Positions 16,275 to 25,234 of a DNA stretch of 42,216 nt are shown here, in pieces (position 1 is the first letter of the stretch; each line of letters opens with the position of its first letter). Source of the DNA: Allobosea sp. (GTDB lineage Bacteria > Pseudomonadota > Alphaproteobacteria > Rhizobiales > Beijerinckiaceae); NCBI RefSeq assembly GCF_030694325.1, contig NZ_JAUXYO010000120.1, forward strand, positions 1 to 42,216, read 5' to 3'. Under the pieces are notes generated by a model. That model worked only from the letters and a program-made list of their open reading frames with translations. It was not told the origin of the DNA and ran no database searches. The position numbers and the translations under genes are program-made.

Positions 16275-17648
16275 TCATGTCCGCTTGATCGCGAAGCTCT
16301 TGATGTAGTCCTCCGGCTTGGTGGCATCGAAGGTCTTGCCCATCACGACGATGGTCTTCGAGCCGGTGGGCGGCGTCAGTCCGACCTCGGCCATCAGCCT
16401 AGCCGTGTCGGTCTGGAGGAAGACCTCCTTGGCCACCTTGGCGTAGTCGACATCACCCTTGACCTGGCCCCAGCGCTTCATCTGGGTGAGGATCCAGACG
16501 GCGAAGCCTTCCCAGGGGAAGGGGTCGAAATCGATGCGCTTGGGGTCGCGCTTGATGTTGCCGAGCCCGTCGGCATAGGTCCCCGTCAGCACCTGCTCGA
16601 CCACCGTCACCGGCTGGTTGAGATAGTTCGCCGGCGCGATGGCTTCGGCGATCTGTTTGCGGTTCTCGGCCTTGGAGGCGAAGGCGGTGGCGTCGATGAT
16701 CGCCTTCAGCAGCGCGGCATAGGTGTTGGGGGTCTGCGTCACGAACTCCCTGGAGGCCGCGAAGGCGCAGCAGGGATGCCCGTCCCAGATCTCCTTGGAG
16801 AGCATGTGGATGAAGCCGACGCCGTCGAAGACCGCGCGCTGGTTGACCGGATCGGGCGCGAGGAAACCGTCGATGTTGTCGGCGCGCAGATTCGCGACCA
16901 TCTCCGGCGGCGGCACGGCGCGGATCTGGACGTCCGTGTCGGGATCGATGCCGTTCTCGGCGAGGTAGTAGCGCAGCAGGTAGTTGTGCATCGAATAGTC
17001 GAAGGGCACGGCGAATTTGAAGCCCTTCCAGGACTTCGGATTGCGCTTGTCCTTGTGCTTCATCGCCAGGGTGATGGCCTGGCCGTTGATGTTCTCGACG
17101 GCCGGCATCGTGTAGGGGATCGGTGTCGAGCCCGCGCCCATCGAGATCGCCAGCGGCATCGGCGAGAGCATGTGGGCGGCGTCGTATTCCTTGTTGATCG
17201 TCTTGTCGCGGATCACCGCCCAGCCGGCGGTCTTGATCACTTCGACATTGAGGCCGTGCTTGGCATAGAAGCCCATCGGCGAGGCCATGATGATCGGCGT
17301 CGCGCAGGTGATCGGGATGAAGCCGACCTTGAGATCCTTCTTCTCCGGTACCGCCTGGGCGAAGGCCTCGGTGGCGGCCGCCAGCGGGAAGAGGCTCGAG
17401 ATCGCGGCGAGCGCGGTGGAGGCGCCGACCTGCTTCAGGAAGAAGCGGCGCTGCGCATCCTGTGGAAACAGCGCCCGCATCACGGCGTTCTCGACGACAC
17501 GCTGATAGCGTCCGTCCTCCGTAGCGGATATTTCGACCGCCTCGGCCCGGATCGCCCGCTCATGCGCGGACTGGCTCTCGTGCCGGCCGCAATCGCAGCC
17601 GCGGCGGATGCGGCGGTCGGCGTCGAACGGGTTCTTGAACAAGGCCAT
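16275..17648 (-). CDS. NrtA/CynA-like ABC transporter substrate-binding protein (Tat-exported)
   Basis: This 457-aa protein has a long N-terminal region with RRIRRGCDCGRHESQSAHER. A twin-arginine signal follows (RRFFLK from Arg67-Arg68 and a hydrophobic core ending in AFAQA near residue 99), so it is probably folded before export. The periplasmic domain matches the NrtA/CynA nitrate/cyanate-binding family: KVGFIPITCATPIIMASPMG at its start, then KFAVPFDYSMHNYLLRYYLA and a C-terminal GKTFDATKPEDYIKSFAI. It is the first gene of the operon. The ATG at 17648 has GGAGG eight bases upstream and is 41 bases downstream of the predicted sigma-54 start site. Substrate is inferred as cyanate from cynS; nitrate or nitrite is possible. 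Confidence 0.93.
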   Translation of the reverse strand: MALFKNPFDADRRIRRGCDCGRHESQSAHERAIRAEAVEISATEDGRYQRVVENAVMRALFPQDAQRRFFLKQVGASTALAAISSLFPLAAATEAFAQAVPEKKDLKVGFIPITCATPIIMASPMGFYAKHGLNVEVIKTAGWAVIRDKTINKEYDAAHMLSPMPLAISMGAGSTPIPYTMPAVENINGQAITLAMKHKDKRNPKSWKGFKFAVPFDYSMHNYLLRYYLAENGIDPDTDVQIRAVPPPEMVANLRADNIDGFLAPDPVNQRAVFDGVGFIHMLSKEIWDGHPCCAFAASREFVTQTPNTYAALLKAIIDATAFASKAENRKQIAEAIAPANYLNQPVTVVEQVLTGTYADGLGNIKRDPKRIDFDPFPWEGFAVWILTQMKRWGQVKGDVDYAKVAKEVFLQTDTARLMAEVGLTPPTGSKTIVVMGKTFDATKPEDYIKSFAIKRT

Positions 17649-17699
17649 GCGCGTGTCCTCCGGCTGATCGAGTGGGCGGCTGGTCGCTTCGAGGGAATT

Positions 17700-17716
17700 A
17701 GCAAGCGGCGGGCCAA
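17700..17716 (-). promoter_or_regulatory. Sigma-54 (-24/-12) promoter of the cyanate operon
   Basis: On the minus strand the sequence TTGGCCCGCCGCTTGCT matches the RpoN consensus TTGGCAC-N5-TTGCW with one mismatch. The invariant GG and GC dinucleotides are ten bases apart as required. It predicts a start site near 17689, about 41 bases before the first gene. The divergent gene encodes a sigma-54 activator and possible enhancer sites lie upstream, which strongly supports the call. Confidence 0.82.
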
Positions 17717-17773
17717 CTTGGCCGACCGGGATGAAGGCCGAAACTTCAGAGACTTAGCGCCGGCTCACACTTG

Positions 17774-17824
17774 ACGAATTCTCGTGAATCACGAAAAATC
17801 GTGTCTTCAGTAACGAAAATTCGT
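17774..17824. promoter_or_regulatory. Three-copy ACGA-N4-TCGT array: enhancer (UAS) for the sigma-54 activator
   Basis: Three perfect dyads ACGA-N4-TCGT occur at 17774-17785, 17791-17802 and 17813-17824, spaced 17 and 22 bases start to start. A further perfect palindrome TCGTGA-A-TCACGA joins the first two. They lie 85-135 bases upstream of the predicted sigma-54 start, the usual place for enhancer-binding-protein sites, and end nine bases before the regulator's start codon. The array is AT-rich against a GC-rich background. The same sites could repress the regulator's own gene. Confidence 0.75.
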
Positions 17825-17832
17825 GAGCAAAC

Positions 17833-19749
<1,917 letters not shown>

Positions 19750-19915
19750 CCGGCGCCTTTCTACGATCCCGTCAGGATCATCTTAACGTTACAGCGAGGT
19801 AAGACCCGCGGCGCAACGCATTTGAAGTATTTTCCACGTCATCCAGAGGCCCGACGACACACCAGCCGCCCGATGACTTGAAACGGCGGATGACCGCGAA
19901 AGTGCTCCTGCGCCG

Positions 19916-20284
19916 ATGAACGCCTATCTGCCCCTGATCCTGTTCACGGTGCTGACCAACGCCGCGGCGCAGCTGATGCTGAAGCGCGGTATGACCGGCG
20001 TGGGGACGCTCGACGTCGCCGGCGACGGCCTGGTCTCGACCGTCTTCCGCGTGGTCTTCAACCCCTTCGTCTTCGCCGGGCTGTGCACCTTCGTGATCAG
20101 CATGGCCTCGCATCTGATCGTGCTGTCGAAGGTGCAGATCTCCTACGCCTACCCCTTCCTGAGCCTCGCCTATGTCGTGGTCGCGGCCTACGCCTTCTTC
20201 GTCTTCCACGAGGATCTCGGGCCGGCGCGCATCGCCGGCATCGGCTTCATCGTGCTCGGCACCATCTTCATCGCACAAAGCTGA
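19916..20284 (+). CDS. Small EamA/SMR-type membrane protein (ArnE-like)
   Basis: The 122-aa protein has four predicted membrane spans. Its second half, ISYAYPFLSLAYVVVAAYAF followed by FVFHEDLGPARIAGIGFIVL, resembles ArnE/EmrE-type small transporters, especially the YPxLSL and FHE motifs of ArnE. ArnE/ArnF flip lipid-linked aminoarabinose across the inner membrane. It is the first gene of a tightly spaced cassette (gaps of 8 and 16 bases and then an overlap) with a sugar-type epimerase and an aminotransferase, which suits a lipid-linked-sugar flippase role. That role is inferred. Confidence 0.82.
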   Translation: MNAYLPLILFTVLTNAAAQLMLKRGMTGVGTLDVAGDGLVSTVFRVVFNPFVFAGLCTFVISMASHLIVLSKVQISYAYPFLSLAYVVVAAYAFFVFHEDLGPARIAGIGFIVLGTIFIAQS

Positions 20285-20292
20285 GGGACATC

Positions 20293-20406
20293 ATGGATCT
20301 GATCGTTCGCCTGTTCATGCGCCTCGGCGCCCTGCTCGAGCCCCAGCCCGTGCTCAAGCCCATCCCGGTTACGGTGCGCGATCCGCGTCCGCGCCAGCCC
20401 CGTTGA
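20293..20406 (+). CDS. 37-aa peptide in the flippase/epimerase cassette
   Basis: ATG at 20293 has a good GAGGG site five bases upstream and reaches TGA at 20404-20406. The peptide begins MDLIVRLFMRLGALLEPQPV and continues with a Pro/Arg-rich tail PRPRQPR. The first half is an amphipathic or short hydrophobic helix; the tail is basic. It sits 8 bases after the SMR gene and 16 before the epimerase gene, so if translated it belongs to the operon. I do not recognise a family. It could be a small membrane partner of the SMR protein or a leader peptide for coupling. Confidence 0.5.
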   Translation: MDLIVRLFMRLGALLEPQPVLKPIPVTVRDPRPRQPR

Positions 20407-20422
20407 GCCGGAGAGACTGCAG

Positions 20423-21427
20423 ATGAAGCACATCATCATCGGCGGCGACGGCTTCGTCGGCTCGCATCTGGCGGCCGACCTTCTCGCCATGGGCGAGGAG
20501 GTGCTGGTCGCCGACATCGTCAAGAGCCCGCATCCGCATTACGCCACGGTGCCGTTCCACCGCATCGACGTGACGGATGCGCAGAGCGTCGCCGGCATTC
20601 CGCTGCACCAGGACGACCTCGTCTACAATCTCTCGGCCAAGATGCTCTCGCCGATCGTCACGCGGGCTGAGCGGCACGATTTCTTCTGGCCGGTGAATTA
20701 TCACGGCACGCAGAACATCCTGAGCTGGATGGAGAAGGGCGGCGCCCACAGGCTCGTCCACTTCACCACCGACATGATCTACGGCCATTCGGTGACCGTG
20801 CCGCAGGACGAGACGCATCCGGCCAAGCCGCTCGGCGAATATGGCGAGAGCAAGCTCGCCACCGAGACGCTGGCCCAGACCTATCGCGACCGCGGCTTTC
20901 AGATCCCGATCTTCCGGCCGCGGCTGATCATCGGGCCCGGGCGGCTGGGCATCCTCGTCAAGCTGTTCAAGCTGATCGACCTCAACCTGCCGGTGCCGAT
21001 GATCGGTTCGGGCAAGAACCCCTATCAGTTCATCTCGGTGTTCGACTGCGCCAGCGCCTGCGTCGCGGCCTGGAAGGCGGACTTCCCGAACTCGGCCTAT
21101 AATCTCGGCTCGGACGATCCGCCGCCGGTGAAGAAGCTGCTCGGCGACCTGATCCGGCATGCCGGCTCGAAGTCGATCCTGGTGCCGACGCCGGCGCCGC
21201 TGGTCAAGCTGACGCTGAACGCGCTGGATGCGATCAACATGCCGATCATGGACCCCGAGCAGTACATGATCGCCGACGAGATCTGCATTCTCGACACCTC
21301 CAAGGCCAAGCGCGAGCTGGGCTGGAAGCCGCTGCATCGCGACGAGGACATGCTGCTCGCCGCCTATACCGAATATCGCAAGGCCAAGGATCCGCAGGTC
21401 CAGGCCCAGAGGAGCCTCGCCGCATGA
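20423..21427 (+). CDS. NAD-dependent epimerase/dehydratase (extended SDR)
   Basis: The 334-aa protein is an extended short-chain dehydrogenase of the nucleotide-sugar epimerase type. It has the N-terminal NAD-binding GGDGFVGSHLA (7-17), the catalytic Tyr-x-x-x-Lys in YGESKLATETL, a substrate-site stretch IFRPRLIIGPGRLG and a C-terminal RELGWKPLHRDEDML typical of the family. It probably modifies a nucleotide- or lipid-linked sugar. GGAGAG nine bases upstream supports the ATG. Its stop overlaps the ATG of the aminotransferase gene, indicating translational coupling. The substrate cannot be read from sequence. Confidence 0.9.
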   Translation: MKHIIIGGDGFVGSHLAADLLAMGEEVLVADIVKSPHPHYATVPFHRIDVTDAQSVAGIPLHQDDLVYNLSAKMLSPIVTRAERHDFFWPVNYHGTQNILSWMEKGGAHRLVHFTTDMIYGHSVTVPQDETHPAKPLGEYGESKLATETLAQTYRDRGFQIPIFRPRLIIGPGRLGILVKLFKLIDLNLPVPMIGSGKNPYQFISVFDCASACVAAWKADFPNSAYNLGSDDPPPVKKLLGDLIRHAGSKSILVPTPAPLVKLTLNALDAINMPIMDPEQYMIADEICILDTSKAKRELGWKPLHRDEDMLLAAYTEYRKAKDPQVQAQRSLAA

Positions 21428-22869
21428 GCATGCCCGCTTTCAAGACCGACGACGCGGCCACTCCGGCGCGCCCGAAACTCTACAGCGTCGAGGAGGCCAA
21501 GCAGCTCGACGTGCAGACGGTGAAGGAGCTCTTCACCAGCCATATCAACGCGGGCCAGGTGCATTTCCTGAAGCTGCTCGGCTTCGACTAGATCCTCGTC
21601 GATCGTGCCGAGGGCATGCACTACATCACCAAGGACGGCCGCAAGATCCTCGATTTCTTCGGCGGGTTCTGCTCGGTCGCCTTCGGCCACAATCATCCGC
21701 GCATCGTGGCGGCCCGGAAGAAATTCCAGGACGAGAACCGCCATGAGATCTGCATGGCGTTCATGTCGCAATACGCCTCCGCGCTCGCGGCCAATCTCGC
21801 CGCGATCTCGCCCGGCGATCTCGACATGGTCTTCCTCGGCTCGACCGGCTCGGAGGCGATGGAAGCGGCGCTGAAGGTCGCCGAGCAGGCGCAGGGTCCG
21901 GGCAAGTCGAAGATCCTGCATGCCGCGAACTCCTTCCACGGCAAGACCAAGGGCGTGCTCTCTGTCACGGATTCGAGCCTCTACCAGTCGCAGTTCAAGC
22001 TGGTCGAAAACCGGGTCAAGGTGCCCTTCGGCGACATCGAGGCGGTGCGCCAGGCGCTGGAGAGCGATCCGTCGATCGGCATCGTGGTGATGGAGACGAT
22101 CCAGGGCGGCGGCGGCATCGTCGAGGCGCCGCTCGGTTTCTGGCGCGAACTCCGCGCGCTCTGCGACAAGCATGGCGTACTCTGGGTCGCCGACGAGGTG
22201 CAGTGCGGTCTCGGCCGCACCGGCCAGTTCTTCGCCTTCGAGCGCGACGGGGTGGTGCCGGACGTGACGGCGCTCGCCAAGGCGCTGGGCGGCTCAAAGG
22301 CCGCGATGGGCGCGATGATCGCCCGCCGCGAACTCTACATGAAGGCCTATGGCAAGCCGAAGACCGCGTTGATCCATGCCCAGGCGACCTTCGGCGGCAT
22401 GGGCGAGGCCTGCGTCTCCGCGATCGAGGCGCTGAACGTGCTCTATGAGGAAGACCTCATGGGCAATGCGCAGCGCCAGGGCGACTACCTGATCGCGCGA
22501 CTGAACGAGCTGCGTGTCAAGTATCCGAGCCTGCTCAAGGAAATCCGCGGGCGCGGCCTGATGATCGGCGTCGAGTTCCAGGACATCAGCGAGACCATGC
22601 CCTTCGGGCTCAAGCACATGGTCGCGCTGCTCGACGACAAGCTGAAGGGCTCGCTCTGCGGCTTCATCGGGGCACTGCTGCTGAAGGATTACGACGTGCT
22701 CGTCGCCTTCACCGAATACAACCGCAACGTCATCCGGCTCGAGCCGCCGCTGATCGCGACGCGCGAGGATTGCGACACCTTCATCAACGCGCTGGACGAT
22801 CTGCTCTCGCGCGGCATCACCCGCATCGTGACGGACTATCTGCGCAAGGTCGCGGTGTCGAAGGGCTGA
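21424..22869 (+). pseudogene. Class III PLP aminotransferase interrupted by an in-frame amber codon
   Basis: The gene starts at 21424, overlapping the epimerase stop, and would encode 481 residues if read through. Codon 56 is TAG (21589-21591), in the sequence FLKLLGFD-stop-ILVDRAEGM, where related proteins have a Lys or similar residue, so AAG to TAG is the simplest change. Everything downstream is intact: FGGFCSVAFGHNHPRIV, the PLP-phosphate and substrate loops GSTGSEAMEAALKVAEQAQG, the Asp of VLWVADEVQCGLGRTGQFF, and the Schiff-base Lys in ALAKALGGSKAAMG. The family covers acetylornithine-, putrescine- and aspartate-type transaminases. Translation could restart at the ATG at 21616 (417 aa), but this would lack the N-terminal segment. 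Pseudogene, sequencing error and suppression are all possible. Confidence 0.8.
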
Positions 22870-22901
22870 AGCCTTCCGCCTCCGCGCCGGCTGTCAAAAT
22901 G

Positions 22902-22939
22902 CGAAACGCCCGCTCCGGGAGACCGGGGCGGGCGTTTCG
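22902..22939. terminator. Bidirectional terminator between the aminotransferase and gapR
   Basis: A perfect 12-base stem CGAAACGCCCGC / GCGGGCGTTTCG encloses a smaller CCGG-containing loop, located between convergent genes. On the minus strand it is followed by ATTTTGAC, on the plus strand by ATTCTG. Confidence 0.75.
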
Positions 22940-22962
22940 ATTCTGTCGGGGCGGCTGGTCGC

Positions 22963-23205
22963 TCAGGCGCTCTCGCCGACAGCCTGGAGATAGAGGTCGA
23001 GGATCGCCTCCTCCTCGGCGCGCTCATTGGCGTCGCGCTTGCGGATGGCGATGACCTTCCTGAGCACCTTGACGTCGTAGCCGTTGCCCTTGGCCTCGGC
23101 ATAGACCTCCTTGATGTCGTCGGCGATGGTCTTCTTCTCTTCCTCGAGACGCTCGATGCGCTCCACGATGCTCTTGAGCTGGTCGCCCGCGATCGGATCG
23201 TCCAT
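22963..23205 (-). CDS. gapR: GapR-like nucleoid-associated protein (DUF2312)
   Basis: The 80-aa protein matches DUF2312, whose Caulobacter member GapR is a nucleoid-associated protein that clamps overtwisted DNA ahead of replication and transcription and aids topoisomerases. The conserved block [20 protein letters not shown] continues with [20 protein letters not shown] and [11 protein letters not shown] at the C-terminus. Most of it is a long coiled coil, fitting the dimer-of-dimers clamp. The ATG at 23205 has AAGGA seven bases upstream. An essential or near-essential role in related bacteria is known; here it is inferred. Confidence 0.93.
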   Translation of the reverse strand: MDDPIAGDQLKSIVERIERLEEEKKTIADDIKEVYAEAKGNGYDVKVLRKVIAIRKRDANERAEEEAILDLYLQAVGESA

Positions 23206-23344
23206 CTGAATGTCCTTCTCGGTGATGGGGAAATTTGGCCGGAGGGTTCGCACCGCATCGCCCCCGGCGTCAAGCCGGCTGCGCCCGGATAGGGACCGCT
23301 CTCAACAGCCGCGTGGGCAGAAAGGGTCGGCGCAAGCCTCCATC

Positions 23345-23356
23345 CTTATCGATAAG
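23345..23356. promoter_or_regulatory. 12-base palindrome CTTATCGATAAG in an AT-rich island
   Basis: The perfect palindrome lies in the 266-base divergent gap between gapR and the glycerate kinase gene, in a conspicuously AT-rich patch. It could be an operator or a site for a replication/segregation protein. No known consensus fits exactly. The remainder of this gap shows no gene. Confidence 0.35.
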
Positions 23357-23471
23357 TATGATTATTGCGGCAAAACCCTGATGACGGCGGCGCGGCGCGC
23401 ACTTAAAACGATTCGGCAATGATGCCAGCGGGGCGAAAGAGCTCGCGGAACCGGGGGGAGACGAGGGGGCC

Positions 23472-24776
23472 TTGCAGCACGCCGACGATCAGCAGGAGCG
23501 GATGCGCGCGACCGTGCGCGCGGTCTTCGACGCTGCGGTGGCGCGGGCGCACCCTTCCGGCTGCCTGCCGGCGCATCTGCCGCCCGTGCCTGCGACGGGC
23601 CGGATGATCCTGCTTGCGGCGGGCAAGGCGGCGGGCAGCATGACGGCGCTGGCCGAGGCGCATTATCTCGACGGCGGCCTTCCGCCGGAGCGCCTGCTCG
23701 GCCATGCGGTCGCGCGGCACGGCTACGAGACCGCGACCCGCCACATCCCGATGGTGGCCGCCGGCCATCCCGTTCCCGACCGGGGCAGCATCGACAGCGC
23801 GGCGCGCGCGCTGGAGCTGGCCTCCTCCGCGACGACTGAGGACCTCGTGCTGGTGCTGCTGTCGGGCGGCGGCTCGGCGAACTGGGTCGCGCCTGCGGGC
23901 GGGCTGACGCTGGCGGAGAAGCAGGCGGTCAACAAGGCGTTGCTGCGCTCGGGCGCGCCGATCGGCGAAATGAACATCGTCCGCAAGCGCCTGTCGCGGA
24001 TCAAGGGCGGGCGGCTGGCGCTGGCGGCCGCGCCGGCCCGGCTCCTGACGCTCGCCATCTCGGACGTGCCCGGCGACGAGCCGACGGCGATCGCCTCGGG
24101 GCCGACGGTGCCGGACCCGACGACGATGGCGCAGGCGCGGGCCATCGTCGCGCGCTATGGTCTCGACCTGCCGGCGGGGGTGAAGGCGCTGCTCGCCGAC
24201 GAGGCCAGCGAGACGCCCAAGCCCGGCCACCCCGCCTTCGCCCGCAGCGAATTCCGCATCATCGCCCGGCCGACGGAAGCCATCGCCGCAGCCCATGCTG
24301 CGGCCGTCGCGGCCGGCTACGAGGTCCATGATCTCGGCGCCGATCTGGAGGGTGAGGCGCGCGACGTTGCCGCCAGCCATGCCGAACGGGCGCTGTCGCT
24401 GCAGCGCGCGGGACAGCGCGCCGCCATCCTCTCCGGCGGCGAGTTGACGGTGACGCTGCGCGGTCAGGGCCGCGGCGGGCCGAACCAGGAATATGCGCTG
24501 GCGCTGGCGATCGCGCTCCGCGGGGCGCCCGGGATCGTCGCGCTCTCCGGCGATACCGACGGGACAGATGGCGGCGGCGGCGAGGCGAGCGACCCGGCCG
24601 GTGCGGTGATCGATGCGACGACGCTCGCGCGCGCCGCTGTGCTCGGCCTTGATCCCGCCCGATCCCTCGCCGAGAACGATTCCACCGGCTTTTTCGAGCC
24701 GCTGGGCGATCTGTTGCGGACCGGGCCGACCTTCACCAACGTCAATGACTGCCGCGTCATCCTGATCGAACCCTGA
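23472..24776 (+). CDS. gckA: Glycerate 2-kinase (MOFRL/DUF4147 family)
   Basis: The 434-aa enzyme phosphorylates D-glycerate to 2-phosphoglycerate with ATP. Family blocks are ILLAAGKAAGSMTALAEAHY, VLVLLSGGGSANWVAPAGGL, NIVRKRLSRIKGGRLALAAA and SDVPGDEPTAIASGPTVPD. The C-terminal MOFRL part has AAILSGGELTVTLRGQGRGG and ALSGDTDGTDGGGG. The same family includes proteins annotated TtuD, formerly called hydroxypyruvate reductase. The TTG at 23472 follows a GAGGGGG run; an ATG at 23502 (424 aa) with AGGAG is an equally good start. It heads a run with a DUF1036 gene and pyruvate kinase, giving two steps of glycerate catabolism through 2-phosphoglycerate and PEP (serine-cycle, glyoxylate or tartrate metabolism). 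Confidence 0.93.
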   Translation: MQHADDQQERMRATVRAVFDAAVARAHPSGCLPAHLPPVPATGRMILLAAGKAAGSMTALAEAHYLDGGLPPERLLGHAVARHGYETATRHIPMVAAGHPVPDRGSIDSAARALELASSATTEDLVLVLLSGGGSANWVAPAGGLTLAEKQAVNKALLRSGAPIGEMNIVRKRLSRIKGGRLALAAAPARLLTLAISDVPGDEPTAIASGPTVPDPTTMAQARAIVARYGLDLPAGVKALLADEASETPKPGHPAFARSEFRIIARPTEAIAAAHAAAVAAGYEVHDLGADLEGEARDVAASHAERALSLQRAGQRAAILSGGELTVTLRGQGRGGPNQEYALALAIALRGAPGIVALSGDTDGTDGGGGEASDPAGAVIDATTLARAAVLGLDPARSLAENDSTGFFEPLGDLLRTGPTFTNVNDCRVILIEP

Positions 24777-24779
24777 GCG

Positions 24780-25223
24780 ATGAACCGGATCTGGACCTCC
24801 ACTCTGAGCCTCGGCCTGATTGCCGGTGGGCTGCTCGCAGCCACCACGCCGGCGCTGGCGGATTTGCGCATGTGCAACACGACCGGCAGCCGCGTCGGGG
24901 TCGCGATCGGTTATCGCGACGCGCAGGGCTGGACCACGGAAGGGTGGTGGAACATCGCGCCACGGGCCTGCGAGACCCTGCTGCGCGGCACGCTGGCGGC
25001 GCGGTTCTACTATGTCCACGCGGTCGACTACGACCGTGGCGGCGAGTGGACCGGCAAGTCGGTGATGTGCACCCGCAACAAGGAATTCACCATTCGCGGC
25101 ATAGAAGACTGTCTGGCGCGCGGCTATGAGCGCGCGGGCTTCTTCGAGGTCGACACCGGCGAACAGAAGAGCTGGACGATCCAGCTCACCGACACCACCG
25201 GCGGCGCGCCCGCCCGGCCCTGA
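24780..25223 (+). CDS. DUF1036 exported protein
   Basis: The 147-aa protein has a signal peptide (hydrophobic to about residue 26, cut near ALA-DLRMC) and the DUF1036 domain. The domain starts LRMCNTTGSRVGVAIGYRDA, includes GWWNIAPRACETLLRGTL, and has four Cys residues (CN, AC, MC, DC) that could form two disulfides in the periplasm. This family is common in alphaproteobacteria next to pyruvate kinase; its function is unknown. The ATG lies three bases after the kinase stop and 11 bases before pyk, so the three are probably co-transcribed. Confidence 0.9.
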   Translation: MNRIWTSTLSLGLIAGGLLAATTPALADLRMCNTTGSRVGVAIGYRDAQGWTTEGWWNIAPRACETLLRGTLAARFYYVHAVDYDRGGEWTGKSVMCTRNKEFTIRGIEDCLARGYERAGFFEVDTGEQKSWTIQLTDTTGGAPARP

Positions 25224-25234
25224 GGAACCATTTC

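Noticed and set aside
21589-21591. Pyrrolysine or selenocysteine-type recoding of the TAG
   Set aside because: No supporting machinery or structure is visible, and the codon is in a poorly conserved loop rather than at a catalytic residue. Mutation or error is simpler.
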